Shown here: in pieces, positions 61,246-64,000 of the stretch
Layout: each line of letters starts with the position of its first letter
Position numbering within the stretch: position 1 is the stretch's first letter
Origin: Planctomycetes bacterium UBA7888
GTDB taxonomy: Bacteria > Planctomycetota > UBA1135
DNA: 64,000 nt
Direction: 5' to 3'
Assembly (NCBI GenBank): GCA_002500505.1
Contig: DLRM01000026.1
Coordinates: forward strand, 1,246-65,245
Program-made: the position numbers and the translations under genes
The notes under the pieces: generated by a model
Seen by the model: the letters and a program-made list of their open reading frames with translations, nothing else
Databases searched by the model: none
Told to the model about the DNA's origin: nothing

Positions 61246-62211
61246 TTAGTTATCTGTCAGGCCTGTGTGCTGTGCGGAGGTTTCCAGCTGCTCAAAAATT
61301 ACTTGAGCTCCAAATCTCGATTTGACTTCTTTGATTACAGCAATGACACGAGGAGAATATTTAGCCGCCGTTTCTTGGTGGAATCCAATGTGCACAAACC
61401 TATCGTTTATTGTGCCAAGATTTTCCACGGCATCTTGAATATGTCCGACCATTTCTTCGACTGTCACATAATCAGCCAGCGCCCCCGTGTCGGGCATTTC
61501 CAACAATTTCCCAGCTGGAGTATCAATTAAGAAGGGTTGTGTTCCACTAGAAACATTTGGCCATGTGGCGCGAATCATTGCTGGGAGGTCGTACTGTGCG
61601 ATTTTCTTATGCCACTTTGTGTCCGTAGCCGAAGAATCAATGAGAAAACCCTCTCTGCGAATAGCTTCGCGTACATGAGGGCCGGCTAACCAGGCGCCGG
61701 CTCTGAAGGATGTGCCTAACTTGAATCCATGCTCCTCAAGGAATCTTTTGGATTCGATGACAATTGCTTGGAGCTCGTTTGCTGTATAGGATTCAAGGGC
61801 AATGTCGTGTCCAACATCTTCGCTAGATTGACTAACGGAGCGGATACGGCCTTCTCCCCAGATTGTTGGCTTTGATCGGTAAGTCACACCTGAAGCTTCC
61901 ACCAAAGACTTCCACGGATGAATATGTAGCCCAAGCTCGTCTATTGGGCTGACAGCGCGCCGAATCTGACCTACGATTTTATTTTCATCGGCATCGTTCT
62001 TGGTGAAATACGCGGCGTTCAAGAAATGAGTAAGAGGTACATCTGGATGTACCGCATGGAATTCATCAAAAGCCTTGAGGTTTGTTTCTGAGATTTCTCT
62101 CCCTTCCCAGTCAACGCTGACGGCAATTCTGACTACGGGCGCCTTTTGCAGTGTGCAGCTAGTTTCAGAGAATGACAAGATGAGGAGTGGGAAAAGAGTG
62201 AATGGTTTCAA
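61246..62211 (-). CDS. Polysaccharide-deacetylase-like lipoprotein
   Basis: A 321-residue protein whose N-terminus (KPFTLFPLLILSFSETSC) is signal-like with a possible SETSC lipobox. The catalytic-type aspartate lies in IAVSVDWEG and histidines in LGLHIHPW, as in NodB-like deacetylases, although typical enzymes have HxxxH rather than HIH. Later come LGTSFRAGAWLAGPHV, WHKKIAQYDLPAM and FVHIGFHQET, which carry the arginine and a distal histidine. It is probably a periplasmic carbohydrate enzyme or a relative of WbmS-like proteins. It follows the next gene by 57 bases on the same strand. Confidence 0.7.
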   Translation of the reverse strand: MKPFTLFPLLILSFSETSCTLQKAPVVRIAVSVDWEGREISETNLKAFDEFHAVHPDVPLTHFLNAAYFTKNDADENKIVGQIRRAVSPIDELGLHIHPWKSLVEASGVTYRSKPTIWGEGRIRSVSQSSEDVGHDIALESYTANELQAIVIESKRFLEEHGFKLGTSFRAGAWLAGPHVREAIRREGFLIDSSATDTKWHKKIAQYDLPAMIRATWPNVSSGTQPFLIDTPAGKLLEMPDTGALADYVTVEEMVGHIQDAVENLGTINDRFVHIGFHQETAAKYSPRVIAVIKEVKSRFGAQVIFEQLETSAQHTGLTDN

Positions 62212-62268
62212 GATGTGGGGTTTAGTTTTACAGGCAATTAGAAGGGAAATCGACGATGGAAAGGATCT

Positions 62269-63891
62269 TCATCGTATTGTTGGCCCAGCTTCTTGCCGGG
62301 TAACGATTGGCACATAACCAAGCTCGAGCCCTTTTGGAGGCGTGACAAACAATGCTGGGTCTAGCGTTACAAGTTCCCCCGAGGTTGGGGAAGGCATGTA
62401 TTCGCGAGTAATCGGCCAAGCTTGGTGTATTTTCACAACAAATGCTTGGAGTGCCTCCTTTTTCTTTTTGCTCCATTTGTATTGTTGGAAGGAGGGCTGG
62501 TCGACAAATCGGTACCAAGCGTACGTCACTTTTGAATTGTCCCCCAGGATGACCGTATGGGATTGCCCCTTGGGCCCCGGTTGCTTCCACGCACCTGACT
62601 TTGGTGAAGTGAACGGTTCGCCCGGCTTGGCGAGCTGAAACTCGGCTTGAAGCAGTCCGGTTTCTTTGGGAACCTCGTCCTTGCTAATTGCGACTCGTTT
62701 GCCTTCCAAGTGCTTGAAGTACTGCGGAAACTGCCCCTTTGGCGCGTGACCATTGTCTTTCCAGACAAGCCCCCAGGTGTTGTCAGGAAAGACACGAGTA
62801 TCAAATGTGTTCGCAATCCCTTCTATTGGCTTGCCGTCTTGGTCGAAACCAGGGGTGCGAGTGCTGAGCTTTGCTTGAAAGGCGCCATCCATCTTGAATT
62901 GCCCTGTTGGCGCAGGGCCGCCTTTTCGCCATTTGAGGAAATCGTCATAAAGCGCTTTCTTTGAATAGCAGACAACATCTTGAACGAGTACCGCTTGACC
63001 GTCCTTATTGACGGGGAAATTGAGTTTCGGAATTTTGGAGTAGTAATCTCCATTAGCTGTGGCTGCGACAATTTGAGGGACAGTGTTGATTTCCATTGCC
63101 CCACCACCCATGAGTCCAGGTCGCGAGTCTAAACCTCGGTTGTGCAAGAATGGATAGTCGAATACATCAGCAATCTTGCTCCAAGTCTCAGGGATGTAAT
63201 AAGCAATGGGTCCCTTGAAGTTTTCAGTGCTAAGAAAACATGTCCAAGCATGGTCACCGATTGGAGCTTTATTTTTTTTGCTTTTCACAGGGTCAGTGAA
63301 CGATAAAGCCATATAGGTATAGCCAAAAAACTTGCCATCAGGCTTTCCTTCAAAAGGGAGTGCGTCGGGAGGAATCAGTAAACGATTAGTGAGTTGCGCA
63401 ATACCTAAACGATGGTCGGGCAAGGCCTCGGTGTCGTAAAAGAATGACCAGCCTGGCGAGCCTACTTCATAGTCATAGCATTGGGGTGTTGCGTTCATGC
63501 TGAACTTTGGGGGCCCATATCGGAATCGGTTTCCGCGCCAATACCCCAGTCCACCCTCTACAGTTTGGAAGACACTGTCCCAGGTGGGGCCTCGTTCGGG
63601 CCATTGACGTGCGAGTGTCCCCTCAGGAGCGAGCGGCTGGTTCTTGTTGTCCCTGTTGTCCGGCAAAATCCAGCCACTCGCGAGCCCGATTTGAAAATTT
63701 GCCAGAGGCTGGTCAATCAAGGACCATGCGGCAGAATAAAAGCCCATCCCCAGCCCGTATTTTTCCCGATCTTCCGGCTGAGATGAGCTGTACCCAATGT
63801 AGCCATGGAGGCCACGCGAAGTTTGTTTGGGCTGACGATCTTCACCCTGTTGAATGGAGAGAATCAGAACAAGGCCAGTCGTTAACAACAT
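62269..63891 (-). CDS. Large exported protein of unknown function
   Basis: A 540-residue protein with a short signal-like start (MLLTTGLVLILSIQQGED). The mature part is rich in Trp, Tyr, Pro and Gly, with recurring motifs such as FRYGPPKFSMNATPQCYDYE, PAYYIPETWSKIADVFDYPF and KLNFPVNKDGQAVLVQDVV. These suggest a large carbohydrate-binding-like beta fold, but I cannot name a family. Its stop is 57 bases before the deacetylase-like gene. The stop of the next upstream gene (truncated) is about 25 bases from its start, so they may form a transcript. No catalytic motif is clear. Confidence 0.6.
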   Translation of the reverse strand: MLLTTGLVLILSIQQGEDRQPKQTSRGLHGYIGYSSSQPEDREKYGLGMGFYSAAWSLIDQPLANFQIGLASGWILPDNRDNKNQPLAPEGTLARQWPERGPTWDSVFQTVEGGLGYWRGNRFRYGPPKFSMNATPQCYDYEVGSPGWSFFYDTEALPDHRLGIAQLTNRLLIPPDALPFEGKPDGKFFGYTYMALSFTDPVKSKKNKAPIGDHAWTCFLSTENFKGPIAYYIPETWSKIADVFDYPFLHNRGLDSRPGLMGGGAMEINTVPQIVAATANGDYYSKIPKLNFPVNKDGQAVLVQDVVCYSKKALYDDFLKWRKGGPAPTGQFKMDGAFQAKLSTRTPGFDQDGKPIEGIANTFDTRVFPDNTWGLVWKDNGHAPKGQFPQYFKHLEGKRVAISKDEVPKETGLLQAEFQLAKPGEPFTSPKSGAWKQPGPKGQSHTVILGDNSKVTYAWYRFVDQPSFQQYKWSKKKKEALQAFVVKIHQAWPITREYMPSPTSGELVTLDPALFVTPPKGLELGYVPIVTRQEAGPTIR

Positions 63892-63916
63892 GCCTTCATC
63901 CTATGGGTCTTTTGTC

Positions 63917-64000
63917 TCACGTCACTCGATTCCAAGAATGGGAGACCAGGAGTCCGCCCACCCCTGCGATGCCGAACCAAGTCCAGAACTCGTGGCCAAG
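63917..64000 (-). CDS. C-terminal end of a probable membrane protein (partial)
   Basis: The last 84 bases on the minus strand give 27 codons and a TGA: LGHEFWTWFGIAGVGGLLVS followed by HSWNRVT. The run WFGIAGVGGLLVS looks like a membrane helix with a short positive tail, as at the end of many membrane proteins. The reading ends about 25 bases before the next gene on the same strand. The fragment is too short to name, and a chance open frame is possible. Confidence 0.4.
   Translation of the reverse strand, partial: LGHEFWTWFGIAGVGGLLVSHSWNRVT

Noticed and set aside
1..64000. CRISPR array, insertion sequence or prophage genes
   Set aside because: No regularly spaced repeats, transposase or phage-type genes were seen anywhere in the window.

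Overview
This 64 kb window is a gene-dense chromosomal segment of a Gram-negative bacterium. The envelope evidence is an OprP-type porin, several lipoprotein signals, LolA-like exported proteins and an M16 lipoprotein peptidase. Extracytoplasmic sulfatase-like, subtilisin and matrixin enzymes, an ECF sigma factor paired with an anti-sigma/TPR protein, a Hanks-type (pseudo)kinase and weak use of Shine-Dalgarno motifs all lean towards Planctomycetota or a neighbouring marine lineage. That assignment is an inference, since no rRNA lies in the window. I see no prophage, insertion sequence or CRISPR array.

Layout: 1-5.6 kb holds a truncated lipoprotein gene and a surface-polysaccharide block (Wzx-type flippase, two GT4 glycosyltransferases, an initiating sugar-phosphate transferase). 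5.7-13.6 kb (minus) holds a POT peptide transporter with a large soluble insertion and a three-gene run of metal permease, M16 peptidase and radical SAM protein. 13.7-17 kb holds fabH, thiE, a zinc ribbon and queG. 17.1-21.5 kb is a tightly overlapping plus-strand run: ECF sigma, anti-sigma/TPR, exported protein, pdxA and a class IV aminotransferase. 21.5-26.4 kb holds glnA, a membrane alkaline-phosphatase-fold enzyme, a GNAT protein and a DUF456 protein. 26.5-29 kb holds three exported LolA-like proteins in tandem. 29-38.4 kb holds a GT4 enzyme with pdxJ (minus), then rsmD, an SprT-like protein, manA, an RsuA/RluB-type pseudouridine synthase and an HD hydrolase in overlapping order, an exported unknown, a pseudokinase and a class I aminotransferase. 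38.4-47 kb holds a membrane protein, tRNA-Leu(GAG) with a terminator, and a molybdoenzyme operon with a methyltransferase and porin. 47-50.3 kb (minus) holds groEL, groES, a lone receiver, a zinc ribbon and a TPR protein. 50.4-56.4 kb holds a matrixin-type metalloprotease with an exported partner, divergent from a subtilisin whose upstream region contains three hairpins, then an OmpR/HisKA two-component pair. 56.4-64 kb holds RNase D, a cysteine-rich lipoprotein, a CobW GTPase, PriA, a deacetylase-like lipoprotein, a large exported unknown and the end of a membrane protein.

The organisation is very compact. At least ten same-strand neighbours overlap by ATGA, TGATG, TAATG or GTGA, and three convergent pairs share a four-base stop overlap. 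Two genes, pdxA and the radical SAM gene, have no ATG, GTG or TTG that would keep their diagnostic N-terminal motif. Both appear to start at a CTG that overlaps the preceding stop, so CTG initiation by translational coupling is the most distinctive signal here. Other points of interest are a pseudokinase with HRD changed to HRA and DFG to DFW, a fold-type IV aminotransferase whose expected PLP lysine reads as histidine, a molybdoenzyme operon that appears cytoplasmic, and a small cysteine-rich lipoprotein whose terminator is coded inside the end of a convergent CobW gene.
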